Positions 1 to 9,157 of a stretch of DNA of 64,000 bases are shown here, piece by piece. Made by a program: the position numbers and the translations under genes. Origin of the DNA: Clostridia bacterium. Lineage in GTDB: Bacteria; Bacillota; Clostridia; Christensenellales; CAG-917. The notes under the pieces were generated by a model, which did no database searches, was not told the DNA's origin, and saw only the letters and a list, made by a program, of their open reading frames with translations. The stretch lies in assembly GCA_017553325.1 (NCBI GenBank), contig JAFZMH010000004.1, forward strand, positions 31,138-95,137, read 5' to 3'. Positions within the stretch are counted from its first letter, which is position 1. Each line of letters starts with the position of its first letter.

Positions 1-10
1 TTGTTTTTCA

Positions 11-1315
11 TCAACCGTAAATGAGTTTTTCGACTTTGTGCGCCCAAGCGTCGATTGCCTTTTCGTCGTAGACTTTCGGAATGTTCCTGCCAAGGCGCGC
101 GACCTTCTTTGTCTTTGACAACATCCCCGCCATTTTGAGGAGAAGCGGAAGTCTCGTTATGCCCCTCGTCGCCTTGACGAGCAGGTCGCCGAATGACAGT
201 ATAATTAGATGTCCCGTCGCCGCGTCCGCCATATTCTTTTCGTCCACGACCTTTTTGCCGAACAACCAGTCGATGTCGGCGGGTTTTGCGCCGAGCAACC
301 AGCGTTTCAAGATGTCGACGCCGAGGTGCTCCGCCCCGCGTTTTTCAAAATAGGTGACCTCGTATTCCCAAAGGTCTTCTTTCTTTACGGATTGTTTTTT
401 GAGTATGACGTCGGCAAGTTCAACCCCCGCCTTCATCGAGTTTTCTATGCCGCTTCCAATCATGGGTATCGTCATAAACGCCGAGTCGCCGATTGCCACG
501 TAGCCGTCCCCGACCATGCGAAGAAGCGGAAAACGAATGGGGATGATACACTCGATTCCACCGCGTACGACCTCGTCGCCAATTATCGGGTTCGAGGCTT
601 TAAGTGCCTGATACGCGCGTTTAAACGTCTCTTTTGACAATTTGCCCTGTCTTCCTATGAGCACGTTCACCGTGCCCGCGGGGTCGAGAATACTCCACGA
701 AATACCGTCCTCTCCCAAGTGTTTGAGGTACGCCCTGTTGGTAGATTTCGGCTCCTCTACGCCCGTCGCTTTCTTGTGGAAGGCGCGGTATGCGACGAAG
801 ATTTCCGTTCCGTCCGGCTCGGGGGTTATCTTCCATTCCTTTGGCAATGACGCTCTGAATTTTGAAAGCGCGCCCGAGTTGTCCACGACGAGGTCGGCAT
901 AGACCTTCTCCCCTTTTACGACAACGCCTTTGACCTTTCCGTCCTCGATTATCAAGGAGTCGACGGGGGTTTCGAAATGGAAGTTCACGACGTCCTTTGC
1001 CCTGTCTGCGTACTGCTGAGCGAGCAATCTGCGCTCCGTCGACCAGTCGAGAACGTCTTCGGGCAGATTGAGCGTCGTCTCACTGCTCTCGCTGGGCGGT
1101 ATAAACGTCCAGTTGCGCTTGGTAAAATGAGTCCCTTCCTTGGGAGCGGGTAAGCCGTATGCTTCCCACGCGTCGGGATTGATGTCGTCGTGCCAGTCGT
1201 ACGACAGATTTTCGTAGGCGTTTTTTTCAAACACCTCGCACTCCACCCCGCCTCTTGCGAGCCTCTCCGACGCCACGAGCGCCGCGTTGCCTGCGCCGAT
1301 AAATACAATCTTCAT
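11..1315 (-). CDS. FAD-dependent oxidoreductase, geranylgeranyl-reductase-like
   Basis: A 434-residue flavoprotein. The N-terminus is a Rossmann dinucleotide fold (KIVFIGAGNAAL; the third glycine of GxGxxG is Ala), followed by a central region ending in VVDNSGA and the late FAD motif AIGDSAF near residue 280, then GSGIENSMKAG. This layout is typical of the geranylgeranyl reductase / FixC / p-hydroxybenzoate hydroxylase superfamily, which reduces or hydroxylates lipid-like or aromatic substrates. The substrate cannot be read from the sequence. I start it at the ATG at 1315, which has GGGTGGAG just upstream, rather than at an earlier in-frame codon. It is complete, with its TGA at 11-13. A hairpin at 1383-1407 separates it from the SPFH/NfeD pair, so it is probably transcribed alone. 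Family confident, function open. Confidence 0.75.
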   Translation of the reverse strand: MKIVFIGAGNAALVASERLARGGVECEVFEKNAYENLSYDWHDDINPDAWEAYGLPAPKEGTHFTKRNWTFIPPSESSETTLNLPEDVLDWSTERRLLAQQYADRAKDVVNFHFETPVDSLIIEDGKVKGVVVKGEKVYADLVVDNSGALSKFRASLPKEWKITPEPDGTEIFVAYRAFHKKATGVEEPKSTNRAYLKHLGEDGISWSILDPAGTVNVLIGRQGKLSKETFKRAYQALKASNPIIGDEVVRGGIECIIPIRFPLLRMVGDGYVAIGDSAFMTIPMIGSGIENSMKAGVELADVILKKQSVKKEDLWEYEVTYFEKRGAEHLGVDILKRWLLGAKPADIDWLFGKKVVDEKNMADAATGHLIILSFGDLLVKATRGITRLPLLLKMAGMLSKTKKVARLGRNIPKVYDEKAIDAWAHKVEKLIYG

Positions 1316-1382
1316 AAAACTCCACCCTTTGCGGTTACTCCGCAACCTTTATACGACTATTTTAACCCCAAAATAAAAGAAT

Positions 1383-1407
1383 GGCAATCCCGAATTTCGA
1401 GATTGCC
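1383..1407 (-). terminator. Hairpin terminator after the SPFH gene
   Basis: GGCAATC (1383-1389) pairs with GATTGCC (1401-1407). On the minus strand it is followed by a T-rich run (ATTCTTTTATTTT), and on the plus strand by ATTTTTTT, so it could work in both directions. It lies 30 bases past the SPFH stop codon. Confidence 0.6.
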
Positions 1408-1436
1408 GTCATTTTTTTCGACAACTGCAAGATTTA

Positions 1437-2438
1437 TTATTTCGCAGCCTTCTTTGCTTCGGGTTTTGCTTCCGCTTTCGGTTTTTCGTCCGCCACGGTT
1501 TCCTTCAAAGACGCGAGGAGTCCCGTCACGTTTGCGAGGTCGCTCGGGACGACGATCTTTGTCGATTGTCCGTTTGAGAGTTGCTTCAAAGCGTCGAAAC
1601 CTTCGAGCGTCACGTACGCAGCGCTCGGAGTCGCTTCGTTGATGAGAGTGATTGCTCTCGCTCTGCCTTCGCCTTCCGCGATGAGCGCGGCTTTTTCCGC
1701 TTCCGCCTGCATTATGCGCGCCTGCTTTTCTGCGTCTGCCGCAAGAACTCTTGCTTCCTTGTCCGCTTCCGCACGGAGAATCTTGCTCTCTTTTTCGCCT
1801 TCCGCTCTAAGAATGCTCGATTTCTTTTCGCCTTCCGCCTTCAAGATTGCTTCACGTCTTTCACGCTCTGCACGCATCTGCTTTTCCATTGCCTCTTGAA
1901 TGTCCTTCGGGGGCAGGATGTTTTTGAGCTCGACACGATTGATTTTGATGCCCCACGGGTCCGTCGCTTCGTCGAGGATGATTCTCATCTTGCTGTTGAC
2001 GGTATCGCGCGAGGTCAAGGTCTCGTCAAGTTCAAGTTCGCCGACGATATTTCTCAAAGTCGTTGCGGTGAGGTTTTCAATCGCGTTGACGGGACGGTCT
2101 ACACCGTAGGTGTAGAGTTTCGGGTCGGTGACAGAGAAATAGACGACTGTGTCTATCTGCATCGTGACGTTATCCTTTGTGATAACGGGCTGCGGTTTGA
2201 AGTCCGCAACGATTTCTTTGAGGCTTATCGGCTTGCTCGTACGGTCGATAAACGGCGCGATGAGGTGGAAGCCCGTGTTCAAAGTCCTGTGATATTTGCC
2301 GAGTCTTTCCACGATGACCGCCGTCGATTGACGAACGACGCGCGCGCAAGACGCAATGATGATTGCCGCGAGTACAACGAGAACCGCAATGACGATTCCT
2401 GCAACCGCGCCTCCTGACAAACTGAGAATTACTGCCAT
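1437..2438 (-). CDS. SPFH/Band 7 (stomatin/prohibitin-like) membrane protein
   Basis: 333 residues. There is one N-terminal transmembrane helix at about residues 10-32, then the SPFH/Band 7 domain (about 35-215, with VVRQSTAVIVERLGKY and DRPVNAIENLT), then an Ala/Glu/Lys-rich heptad region (about 185-250) expected to form a coiled coil, and a low-complexity Lys/Ala/Glu tail. This is the stomatin/QmcA type, which forms large membrane-anchored oligomers linked to membrane microdomains and protease control. It follows the NfeD-like gene by about 50 bases; such SPFH-NfeD pairs are common and suggest one complex. The start has a strong AAGGAG. Confidence 0.88.
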   Translation of the reverse strand: MAVILSLSGGAVAGIVIAVLVVLAAIIIASCARVVRQSTAVIVERLGKYHRTLNTGFHLIAPFIDRTSKPISLKEIVADFKPQPVITKDNVTMQIDTVVYFSVTDPKLYTYGVDRPVNAIENLTATTLRNIVGELELDETLTSRDTVNSKMRIILDEATDPWGIKINRVELKNILPPKDIQEAMEKQMRAERERREAILKAEGEKKSSILRAEGEKESKILRAEADKEARVLAADAEKQARIMQAEAEKAALIAEGEGRARAITLINEATPSAAYVTLEGFDALKQLSNGQSTKIVVPSDLANVTGLLASLKETVADEKPKAEAKPEAKKAAK

Positions 2439-2489
2439 AATTTACTCCTTTTAAGGCTAAGCCTTAATCTTAATTATATTTTGTGCGGA

Positions 2490-2957
2490 TCAGTCGTTTT
2501 CTTCCCCTTCCGCGCAAGGAATTGCGATGAGCTTGTTGCCGTCGACATCGACGATTTCGACTATTTCGCCCTCTTTCAAGGTCTCGCCGTCTCTCGATTT
2601 GACGCTCCAAACGACGTCGCCGACTTTCGCTTGACCAAGGTCGTCAAAGTCGCTGGTCGCAATCATACGCACCTTCTTGCCCAAGAGCGAATCGACGTTC
2701 GTCTTTAAGTCCTTGTTCCTCTTCATAAGTTTCGTGAGAGTGGGACGAAGCGAGAACAAAAGTATGACGGAGAGTACGCCGAATATGATGATAGTCCCCC
2801 AGAACGGGAGCCCAGGTATAAAGGAGAGCCCTATACAGACCGCAGCCGCAATCGCAAACCATATCGACACGAGTTGCGGTGTCATGACTTCAACTACTAC
2901 GGATGCGACGGTTATCGCCGCCCAAACGCAAACGATGATGATTGTCTCGGTTGCCAT
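2490..2957 (-). CDS. NfeD-like membrane protein
   Basis: 155 residues. Four hydrophobic segments lie in the first 85 residues, then a soluble C-terminal OB-fold-like domain (about 90-150; GKKVRMIATSDFDDLGQAKV, then VVWSVKSRDG and EIVEIVDVDGNKLIAI). This is the short NfeD form without the ClpP-like protease domain. It is the partner of the SPFH protein encoded immediately downstream and probably helps build its membrane assembly. AGGAGG lies 7 bases upstream of the ATG. Confidence 0.85.
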   Translation of the reverse strand: MATETIIIVCVWAAITVASVVVEVMTPQLVSIWFAIAAAVCIGLSFIPGLPFWGTIIIFGVLSVILLFSLRPTLTKLMKRNKDLKTNVDSLLGKKVRMIATSDFDDLGQAKVGDVVWSVKSRDGETLKEGEIVEIVDVDGNKLIAIPCAEGEEND

Positions 2958-3054
2958 AAACTACCTCCTGACAAATTTTCTTTCAATTTGATATTATACC
3001 ACATACTCCCCGCATTTGCAATAAAAATCGTACGCGCGCACGAAAAACAGCAAA

Positions 3055-3075
3055 AGTCCGTACTTAGTACGGACT
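3055..3075 (-). terminator. Terminator downstream of spoIVA
   Basis: A perfect 9-bp stem, AGTCCGTAC / GTACGGACT, with a TTA loop. On the minus strand it is followed by TTTTGCTGTTTT. It lies 71 bases past the spoIVA stop codon and upstream of nfeD. Confidence 0.75.
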
Positions 3076-3145
3076 GTTTTCTCCTTTGCAAACGGTGGTA
3101 TAAACGTTTTGAACGGTTTTGACCTGCCTGCGATGAGGCTTTTCG

Positions 3146-4624
3146 TCAGAGCAAAATGCAAATCACTCCGCCCTTGCCCTCGTTGACTATTCTACCCATC
3201 GTCTTGCGCATTTTCTGCTCTGCGTCGACGGGGATGTTTTGAATTTTGTTGTTAATCCCGTCCGCGACAAGGCTGGAAAGCGTTCTGCCGAAGATGTTCG
3301 TGTCCCAAATCGCCTGCTTGTCGCTCTCGAAATCTGCGAGCATACCGTCCACGAGTTCTTTGCTCTGCTGTTCGCTGCCGACGATGGGGCTGACTTCCGT
3401 CTCGACGTCCACGCGCATGACGTGCAAGGACGGCGCGCTGGCTCTCAGTTTGACGCCGTACTGCCCTCCCTGACGCAAGATTTCCGGCTCTTTGAGTTCG
3501 ATTTCGCCCATAGTGGGAAGCACTACGCCGTAGCCTATGCTGTCCACCTGTTCGAGAGCGCTTCTCAACTTGTCGGTCTTTTCCTTGTCCTTGGCGAGGG
3601 TGCGCATACTGTTCAAGAGGTCGTATTCGTCCTCAAGGTCCATACCGCACTCGCGACTCAAGACCTTGTAGAACACTTCGGCTTTCGGGGTGAGCGCGAC
3701 GGACAGTTTGCCCGTGCCCGCGTCGATATTCACCGCTGTAGGCTCTTCCCAGTACTCCGCGCCTTCAAAGAATGCGTCAATCTTTTCGTAGTCCCTCATC
3801 TTGACGATTTGACCGCCCATATTTCTCACCGCAACGAGGAGTTCCTTGACTACTTCGTCGTCGAGCCCCAAGGATTGAACCCAGCGCGGGAGGTCGAAAT
3901 CTACGAGTTTTACTGCAAATTCCAAAAGTATGCTCTCAAATATCTCGCTTATGTCGCTCTCGCTCAAATTCAAAGCGTTTTTCAAGAGCACGGGCGAGGA
4001 ATACTTCTCTTCGAGTTCATCACGCAAATTCTTTGCGCTCTCGCTGTTTGCGTCCGCCACGTTGAGCACTATGACGAAGGGCTTTCCGCACTCTTTGAGT
4101 TCGGCAATCGCACGCTCCTCTGCCGGGACGTATTCCTCTCTCGGTATACCGGAAAAACTTCCGTCCGTCGTGACGGCAAGCGCAATCGTACTGTGCTCTT
4201 TTATCACTTTTTCCGTGCCGATTTCAGCCGCTTTCGAAAACGGAATCATATCTTCGTCCCAAGGCGTGGAGACCATTCTCTCCTTGCCGTCCTCCTCTGC
4301 GCCGAGCGCTCCTGAGACGACGTAGCCGACACAATCAATCAGCCGCATATTGACTGCGATATTGTCTGAAATCGGCACTCTAACCGCTTCGTTTGGTACG
4401 AAACGCGGTTGGGTTGTCATAATTGTTTTGCCATCGGCGGACTGCGGAATCTCGTCGATGGCGCGGGCGCGCTCGTCGGGGTTCTCGATGCCGTCGACAA
4501 CGAATTGCTCCATAACCTGCTTCAAAATCGTAGATTTGCCCGTACGCACGGGACCGACTACGCCGACGTAAATGTCGCCGCCGGTGCGCGAAGCGATATC
4601 TCGGTAAAGGTCAAACTTGTCCAT
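3146..4624 (-). CDS. spoIVA: Stage IV sporulation protein A
   Basis: 492 residues, the same length as the Bacillus subtilis protein. SpoIVA is an ATPase that polymerises on the outer forespore membrane and forms the base layer of the spore coat. The N-terminus carries the Walker A motif GPVRTGKST (residues 24-32, Lys30), and the C-terminus ends in the hydrophobic GGVICILL, which in the family is needed for targeting. The start was set at the ATG at 4624 because GGAGGAG lies just upstream; the earlier in-frame codon at 4639 would overlap that site and add residues absent from the family. It lies downstream of der, as in other Firmicutes, and is followed by its own terminator. It shows that this organism forms endospores or recently did. 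Confidence 0.97.
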   Translation of the reverse strand: MDKFDLYRDIASRTGGDIYVGVVGPVRTGKSTILKQVMEQFVVDGIENPDERARAIDEIPQSADGKTIMTTQPRFVPNEAVRVPISDNIAVNMRLIDCVGYVVSGALGAEEDGKERMVSTPWDEDMIPFSKAAEIGTEKVIKEHSTIALAVTTDGSFSGIPREEYVPAEERAIAELKECGKPFVIVLNVADANSESAKNLRDELEEKYSSPVLLKNALNLSESDISEIFESILLEFAVKLVDFDLPRWVQSLGLDDEVVKELLVAVRNMGGQIVKMRDYEKIDAFFEGAEYWEEPTAVNIDAGTGKLSVALTPKAEVFYKVLSRECGMDLEDEYDLLNSMRTLAKDKEKTDKLRSALEQVDSIGYGVVLPTMGEIELKEPEILRQGGQYGVKLRASAPSLHVMRVDVETEVSPIVGSEQQSKELVDGMLADFESDKQAIWDTNIFGRTLSSLVADGINNKIQNIPVDAEQKMRKTMGRIVNEGKGGVICILL

Positions 4625-4713
4625 AAACTCCTCCAACATTGACTATCAAACCCTATGCCGACGCCTCGTCAAATATGACTTAACGTTTCAAAAACGCCGT
4701 TGCCCGCAAAAAA

Positions 4714-4741
4714 AGCCCTCTCGCCACACCGCGAAAGGGCT
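4714..4741 (-). terminator. Terminator downstream of the aspartate aminotransferase
   Basis: An 11-bp stem with one mismatch (AGCCCTTTCGC / GCGAGAGGGCT on the minus strand) followed by a run of seven T. It lies about 25 bases past the aminotransferase stop. Confidence 0.8.
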
Positions 4742-4764
4742 CAACAATAATTAAATTTGTTTAA

Positions 4765-6039
4765 TTACTTTTTCTTGCTCAAGACCAACTCTATTCTTGC
4801 AATCTTTATCGCGGTGATGAGCACTTCGAGCGCCATATCCAAGTCTTCGAGAGACGGAACGCTCGGCGCGATTCTTATATTGCTGTTGTTGTCGTCGATG
4901 TGATACGGGAAAGCCGAACCTGCGGGCGTGAATATCACGCCGACTGTCTTTGCGAGTTCGACGATACGCTTTGCGCAGTGTCTCACGTCCAAGGATACAA
5001 AGTATCCTCCGCGCGGTCTCGTCCACCTGACGTACTCGTCGCCTGCAAATTCCGCCGTCAAACGCGCGTCAACGAGCTCGAATTTCGGACGCACGATGTC
5101 CGCGTGTTCCGCCATAATGCGCTTGATGTTGTCGACGTTCTTCAAAAACGCGACGTGGAGCGCCTGATTGACCTTGTTCGGGCAGATTTGACGAATTGAG
5201 AGATGTCTTGAAAACTCCACCACGTTCTCTTCGCTCGCGCCCATACACGCAATACCCGAGCCTGCGAAAGTGATTTTCGAGGTCGAAGCAAACGTCAAAA
5301 TTCTATCGAAGGTACCTGCCTTTCTCGCGACGTCGAAAATGTTTTTCAACTTGTCGTTGTTGTCGTAAAAACCGTGAATGACGTAGGCGTTGTCCCAGAA
5401 AATTCTGAAATCGTTTGCCGCCGTCTTCATGGTGGCGAGTCTCTCCACCGTTTTGTCTCCGTAGACGATGCCCGTCGGGTTGGAATACTTCGGGACGCAC
5501 CAAATGCCCTTTATGCTCTCGTCGTCGACCACCAAACTCTCCACCGTGTCCATATCCGGACCGTCGTCAAGCATCGGGACGGTTATCATCTCGATTCCAA
5601 ACTCTTCGCAGATTGCGAAGTGTCTGTCGTAGCCCGGGGCGGGACAGATGAATTTGACCTTTGGAAGTTTGCCCCAAGGAGTATTGCCTCTCAAACCGAA
5701 TTGCATTGCGAATTGTATCGCCGTATACATAAAGTCCAGGCTCGAACCGTCGCCGACCAACACGTTTTCCGCTCTCAGTCCCAACAGGTCGCCGAAAAGT
5801 TCTCTCGCCTGTCTCAGTCCGCCGAGTCCGCCGTAGTTTCTGGCGTCTCCGCCCGAGAGTTCGTAGTTGACAACCGCCGCCTCTTCAAGCATAGGCATCG
5901 CAATCTCCAATTGCTCCTTTGCGGGACGACCGCGAGACATATCTATAGATATGCCTCTCTTGCCGATTTTGGAGAGTTTTTTCTGCTCGGTTTTGAGCAT
6001 CTCTTCAAGTTCTTCCTTTGAAAAACCGATATAATCCAT
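4765..6039 (-). CDS. PLP-dependent aspartate aminotransferase, class Ic
   Basis: 424 residues. It resembles the class Ic aspartate aminotransferases (the Corynebacterium glutamicum AspT type) along its whole length: ISIDMSRGRPA near 30, DARNYGGLGG at 65-74, CPAPGYDRH at 132-140, PKYSNPTG at 183-190, WDNAYVIHG at 215-223 and the PLP lysine in STSKITFAG (Lys255). It should transfer an amino group between aspartate and 2-oxoglutarate, although other acidic or aromatic donors cannot be excluded. AAGGAG precedes the start. It sits 86 bases after der with no terminator between them, so it may be read through from der. It occupies the place where gpsA is often found between der and spoIVA. Confidence 0.88.
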   Translation of the reverse strand: MDYIGFSKEELEEMLKTEQKKLSKIGKRGISIDMSRGRPAKEQLEIAMPMLEEAAVVNYELSGGDARNYGGLGGLRQARELFGDLLGLRAENVLVGDGSSLDFMYTAIQFAMQFGLRGNTPWGKLPKVKFICPAPGYDRHFAICEEFGIEMITVPMLDDGPDMDTVESLVVDDESIKGIWCVPKYSNPTGIVYGDKTVERLATMKTAANDFRIFWDNAYVIHGFYDNNDKLKNIFDVARKAGTFDRILTFASTSKITFAGSGIACMGASEENVVEFSRHLSIRQICPNKVNQALHVAFLKNVDNIKRIMAEHADIVRPKFELVDARLTAEFAGDEYVRWTRPRGGYFVSLDVRHCAKRIVELAKTVGVIFTPAGSAFPYHIDDNNSNIRIAPSVPSLEDLDMALEVLITAIKIARIELVLSKKK

Positions 6040-6125
6040 ATTTGCTCCTTAATTCGCGCGTCCAAGCGTCGGCGCGGAATGGAAAACTATTCTCTTGTAT
6101 TATATTGCTTGCGGAAAAGAAAACG

Positions 6126-7442
6126 TTATCTTTCTTCTCCGCCGTTTTCTCTTACGAGAAGGCGTATGGGCGTACCCGAAAAATCGAAACTGCGACGCAT
6201 AGCGTTTTCGAGATAGCGCTTATAGCTGAAATGCATAATCTTCGGGTCGTTGACCTTGAGCACGAAGGTCGGCGGTGCGACGGCAACCTGAGTGACGAAG
6301 AATATTTTGAGTTTTTTGCCGAGATACGACGGCGGTTCGCTTATTCTTATCGCGTCCCCGATGACCTCGTTGAGAAGTCCCGTCGTTATTCTGCGGCGGC
6401 TGTTCTCCACCACCTTTTTGCAGAGAGGAAGCAGATTGTCGATGCGCTTTCCGCTCTTTGCGGAGACGTATGCCGACTCAAAGTAGTCCATATATTTCAA
6501 ATCCTCTTTGAGTTTGCCCTCAAAAGTGTTTATCGTGTTCGTGTCCTTTGTGATGAGGTCCCACTTGTTCATTACGACGATAGAGGGTTTGCCCTCTTCG
6601 TGCACGAACCCCGCAATCTTGACGTCCTGCTCTGTGAGTCCCTCGTTTGCGTCGCAAACGATGAGCACTACGTCCGCGCGTCTTACAGCCAAAATACTGC
6701 GAACGACGGAGTATCTTTCAAGCTCCTCCGTGACGGCTTTCTTCTTGCGCATACCCGCGGTGTCGATGATGAGATATTTGTCTCCCCCTATATCGAGCGG
6801 AGTGTCGATTGCGTCTCTAGTCGTACCCGCTATGTCGCTGACTATGCTCCTGTCGTAGCCGAGCAGTCTGTTTGCAATCGAGCTCTTGCCCGCGTTCGGC
6901 TTGCCGACGATTGCGATTTTTATGCGTTCGCTGTCCTCTTCGACGGGGTGAGCCTCGATGACTTCGCACACGGCGTCCAAGAGGTCGCCGAGCCCCTTGC
7001 CCTGCTCCGCGCTGACGGGATACGGGTCGCCGAACCCGAGCGCGTAAAAGTCGTAAAGGGTGTCCGTCTCGTTGTTGTCAATCTTGTTCACGGCAAGAAT
7101 TACCGGCAAATTCGACTTGCGAAGGAAAGCGCACACGAGGTTGTCGTCCGTCGTGAGTCCCGTCTTGCCGTCCACGACGTAGACGATTGCGTTTGCCGTA
7201 TCGACGGCTATCTCAGCCTGCTCGCGAATATGCGACCACATCTCGTCCTCGCTCTTGAGTTCGAGTCCGCCCGTGTCGATAAGGGTGAAGGAATGCCCGC
7301 ACCATTCGCAGTCCGCATATATTCTGTCTCTCGTGACGCCGGGGGTGTCTTCGACAATGGAAATTCTCTCGCCCACAAGGCGATTGAACAGCGTCGATTT
7401 GCCCACGTTCGGGCGTCCTACAATTGCAACCAAAGGTTTCAT
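6126..7442 (-). CDS. der: Ribosome biogenesis GTPase Der (EngA)
   Basis: 438 residues with two tandem GTPase domains and a C-terminal KH-like domain, the layout unique to Der. P-loops are GRPNVGKST (9-17) and GKPNAGKSS (180-188). The first domain also shows DTGG (56-59) and NKID (119-122), and the second has NKWD. Der binds the 50S subunit and is needed for its late assembly. AGGTGAT precedes the start. Upstream lies the DUF512 radical SAM gene, a common clostridial neighbour of der, here separated from it by a small TfoX-N gene. Confidence 0.97.
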   Translation of the reverse strand: MKPLVAIVGRPNVGKSTLFNRLVGERISIVEDTPGVTRDRIYADCEWCGHSFTLIDTGGLELKSEDEMWSHIREQAEIAVDTANAIVYVVDGKTGLTTDDNLVCAFLRKSNLPVILAVNKIDNNETDTLYDFYALGFGDPYPVSAEQGKGLGDLLDAVCEVIEAHPVEEDSERIKIAIVGKPNAGKSSIANRLLGYDRSIVSDIAGTTRDAIDTPLDIGGDKYLIIDTAGMRKKKAVTEELERYSVVRSILAVRRADVVLIVCDANEGLTEQDVKIAGFVHEEGKPSIVVMNKWDLITKDTNTINTFEGKLKEDLKYMDYFESAYVSAKSGKRIDNLLPLCKKVVENSRRRITTGLLNEVIGDAIRISEPPSYLGKKLKIFFVTQVAVAPPTFVLKVNDPKIMHFSYKRYLENAMRRSFDFSGTPIRLLVRENGGEER

Positions 7443-7511
7443 ATATCACCTGAATCGATTTCGCGTCTTGTGATTATATTTGCAAAACGCAAAGTTTATC
7501 GTTGTGTTTTT

Positions 7512-7546
7512 GAGCGTTAAACCGCTTGTATTGCAATTTAACGCTC
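7512..7546. repeat. Inverted repeat between der and the TfoX-N gene
   Basis: GAGCGTTAAA (7512-7521) and TTTAACGCTC (7537-7546) can form a 10-bp stem with a 15-base loop. Neither strand has a T run after it, so I do not call it an intrinsic terminator; it may be a processing or stabilising hairpin in an operon transcript. Confidence 0.45.
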
Positions 7547-7552
7547 TCACGT

Positions 7553-7849
7553 CTATTTCTTGTTATTGAGGTCGAAGCACACTTTGAGCACCACGTCTTT
7601 GACCTCTTCCGCATCGTCTGTTTCAACGACGAGCATAGGCTTTGCGCCGTCGTACGGAAGTTCCTCTCTCATAGCAAGGCAAGCGAGCGATGGCGTCTTT
7701 TTCACGAGGAATCTGTCGTCGTAAACACCGCCGAACAGCACTCCGTCCTTGTAGAGCAAAAACTCTCCCATCATATTTTTGTGGGATATGCCGTCCACTT
7801 CTCTTAACAAGTCAAGAATATAAATCAAATATTCTTTTGAACTCGCCAT
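7553..7849 (-). CDS. TfoX N-terminal domain protein
   Basis: 98 residues matching the stand-alone TfoX-N domain: an N-terminal helix, then ISHKNMMGEFLLYKDGVLFGGVYDDRFLVKK (quoted in parts: KNMMGEFLLYKDG, LFGGVYDDRFLVK), and a C-terminal helix. In gamma-proteobacteria TfoX controls competence, but single-domain copies in Firmicutes have no agreed role. Its ATG overlaps the stop of the upstream radical SAM gene by one base (TAATG), which points to translational coupling. Confidence 0.7.
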   Translation of the reverse strand: MASSKEYLIYILDLLREVDGISHKNMMGEFLLYKDGVLFGGVYDDRFLVKKTPSLACLAMREELPYDGAKPMLVVETDDAEEVKDVVLKVCFDLNNKK

Positions 7850-9126
7850 TATGCCTTTACTCCTTCGAGAAAATTCTTGACTGTACTAATCATATTGCTA
7901 CCGTCGTGCGCAACAGGTATAATCGGAGCACCAAGTTTTTCTTGCAACTCTCCAACCCTGACGTTGTCGAGGAAGGTGTCGGAAAACTCACGAAGCATAT
8001 TGTCGGGCAGTATCACGAGGTCGGAGCCTTTGACGTCCACCTGTTTCAATATATCGCTTGCGGTAACAAGTCCCGCAACGGTCACGCTGTGCCCGAAAAA
8101 ATCGTTTACAACAGCGTGCACGACAGAGTGCGTCCCGAGTTTTGCGTCAAGTCGCTTTGCGTATTCTTTGAGATACGGCGCGAAAGACACGCCGGTTATC
8201 ATATCCACTCTGCCGCCGAGATTGCAGTCTTCAGTCTCTTCGAGTTCGTATTCAAAGTTATCTTTGAATTCTGCAAGCAGTCCCACGCCGTTTTCGATTT
8301 GGTCGTAGGTGCCGTAATACTTGCCGCCCTTGACGTCCACGTTCGCCTTTACGTAGTACTCGTCGCTGCACCAGCAAAAACCGCCGAATTCGACGTGGAG
8401 TTTTTCCACCATTTTGATAGTCTCGCGGGCATTTTGCTCGTTTACGCAGTTTAGGTCGCTGAGCCCGTTTCTGTGTCCCGTAAGTCCGACGGGCACGACA
8501 GCCACCGTTTCGACGCCCTTTATCGTGTGCAGTCCGCGAATACTGTCTTCAAGCACCTTGCCGTCGTTTATACCCGGTACGACGACGAGCTGGGTGTGCA
8601 TGACTATTCCGTGCTCGCCGAGATACCTCATTTGGTCTATGAGTTTGACGGTGTTCGGGTTTTTGAGCATATACTTGCGAATTTCGTCGTCATAGGCGTG
8701 AACGGAGATGTAGAGCGGGCTGAGTTTCAACCTCACGATACGCTCTATGTCCTCGTCCGTGACGTTGGTCATGGTGACGTAGCTTCCGCACATAAAACTG
8801 TAGCGATAGTCGTCGTCTTTGACGTACAAACTCTCGCGCATATTCTTTGGCAACTGGTCGACGAAACAGAATATGCAGTGGTTTTTGCATACCGCAGGTT
8901 TCATCTCGTAGTCGAAATCAAGCTCCAAACTCTCACCGAGTTTCTTGTTTACAAGAATACGTTTTCTCTTCCCTGCGCGAACGACTTCCGCTTCAAATCT
9001 CTGCTCGTTGTCGTAAAAGAGATAGTCAAGGTCGTCTTGAACCTTGTACCCGCCCAGCATAACGAGGTCGTCCTCGACCTTGAAGCCTTGTCTCTTTCCG
9101 ATTTTTCCGACTGCTTTGATTATCAT
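7849..9126 (-). CDS. DUF512 radical SAM protein (PDZ-like N-terminus)
   Basis: 425 residues. The order is an N-terminal PDZ-like segment (about 1-60), a radical SAM core whose iron-sulfur cysteines are in CKNHCIFCF (a CxxxCxxC signature near residue 84), and a C-terminal DUF512 domain ending in PDNMLRE...FLDNV. The family is widespread in Clostridia next to der; its reaction is not known. A weak Shine-Dalgarno lies upstream. It begins 31 bases after the glycosyltransferase gene and overlaps the TfoX-N gene, so these genes probably form one transcript. Confidence 0.82.
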   Translation of the reverse strand: MIIKAVGKIGKRQGFKVEDDLVMLGGYKVQDDLDYLFYDNEQRFEAEVVRAGKRKRILVNKKLGESLELDFDYEMKPAVCKNHCIFCFVDQLPKNMRESLYVKDDDYRYSFMCGSYVTMTNVTDEDIERIVRLKLSPLYISVHAYDDEIRKYMLKNPNTVKLIDQMRYLGEHGIVMHTQLVVVPGINDGKVLEDSIRGLHTIKGVETVAVVPVGLTGHRNGLSDLNCVNEQNARETIKMVEKLHVEFGGFCWCSDEYYVKANVDVKGGKYYGTYDQIENGVGLLAEFKDNFEYELEETEDCNLGGRVDMITGVSFAPYLKEYAKRLDAKLGTHSVVHAVVNDFFGHSVTVAGLVTASDILKQVDVKGSDLVILPDNMLREFSDTFLDNVRVGELQEKLGAPIIPVAHDGSNMISTVKNFLEGVKA

Positions 9127-9157
9127 TCGTTCTTTTATACTTTTGATTGATTTTCAA

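Noticed and set aside
6018..7520. Plus-strand frame of 500 codons opposite der
   Set aside because: Der is certain on the other strand; this is a shadow.
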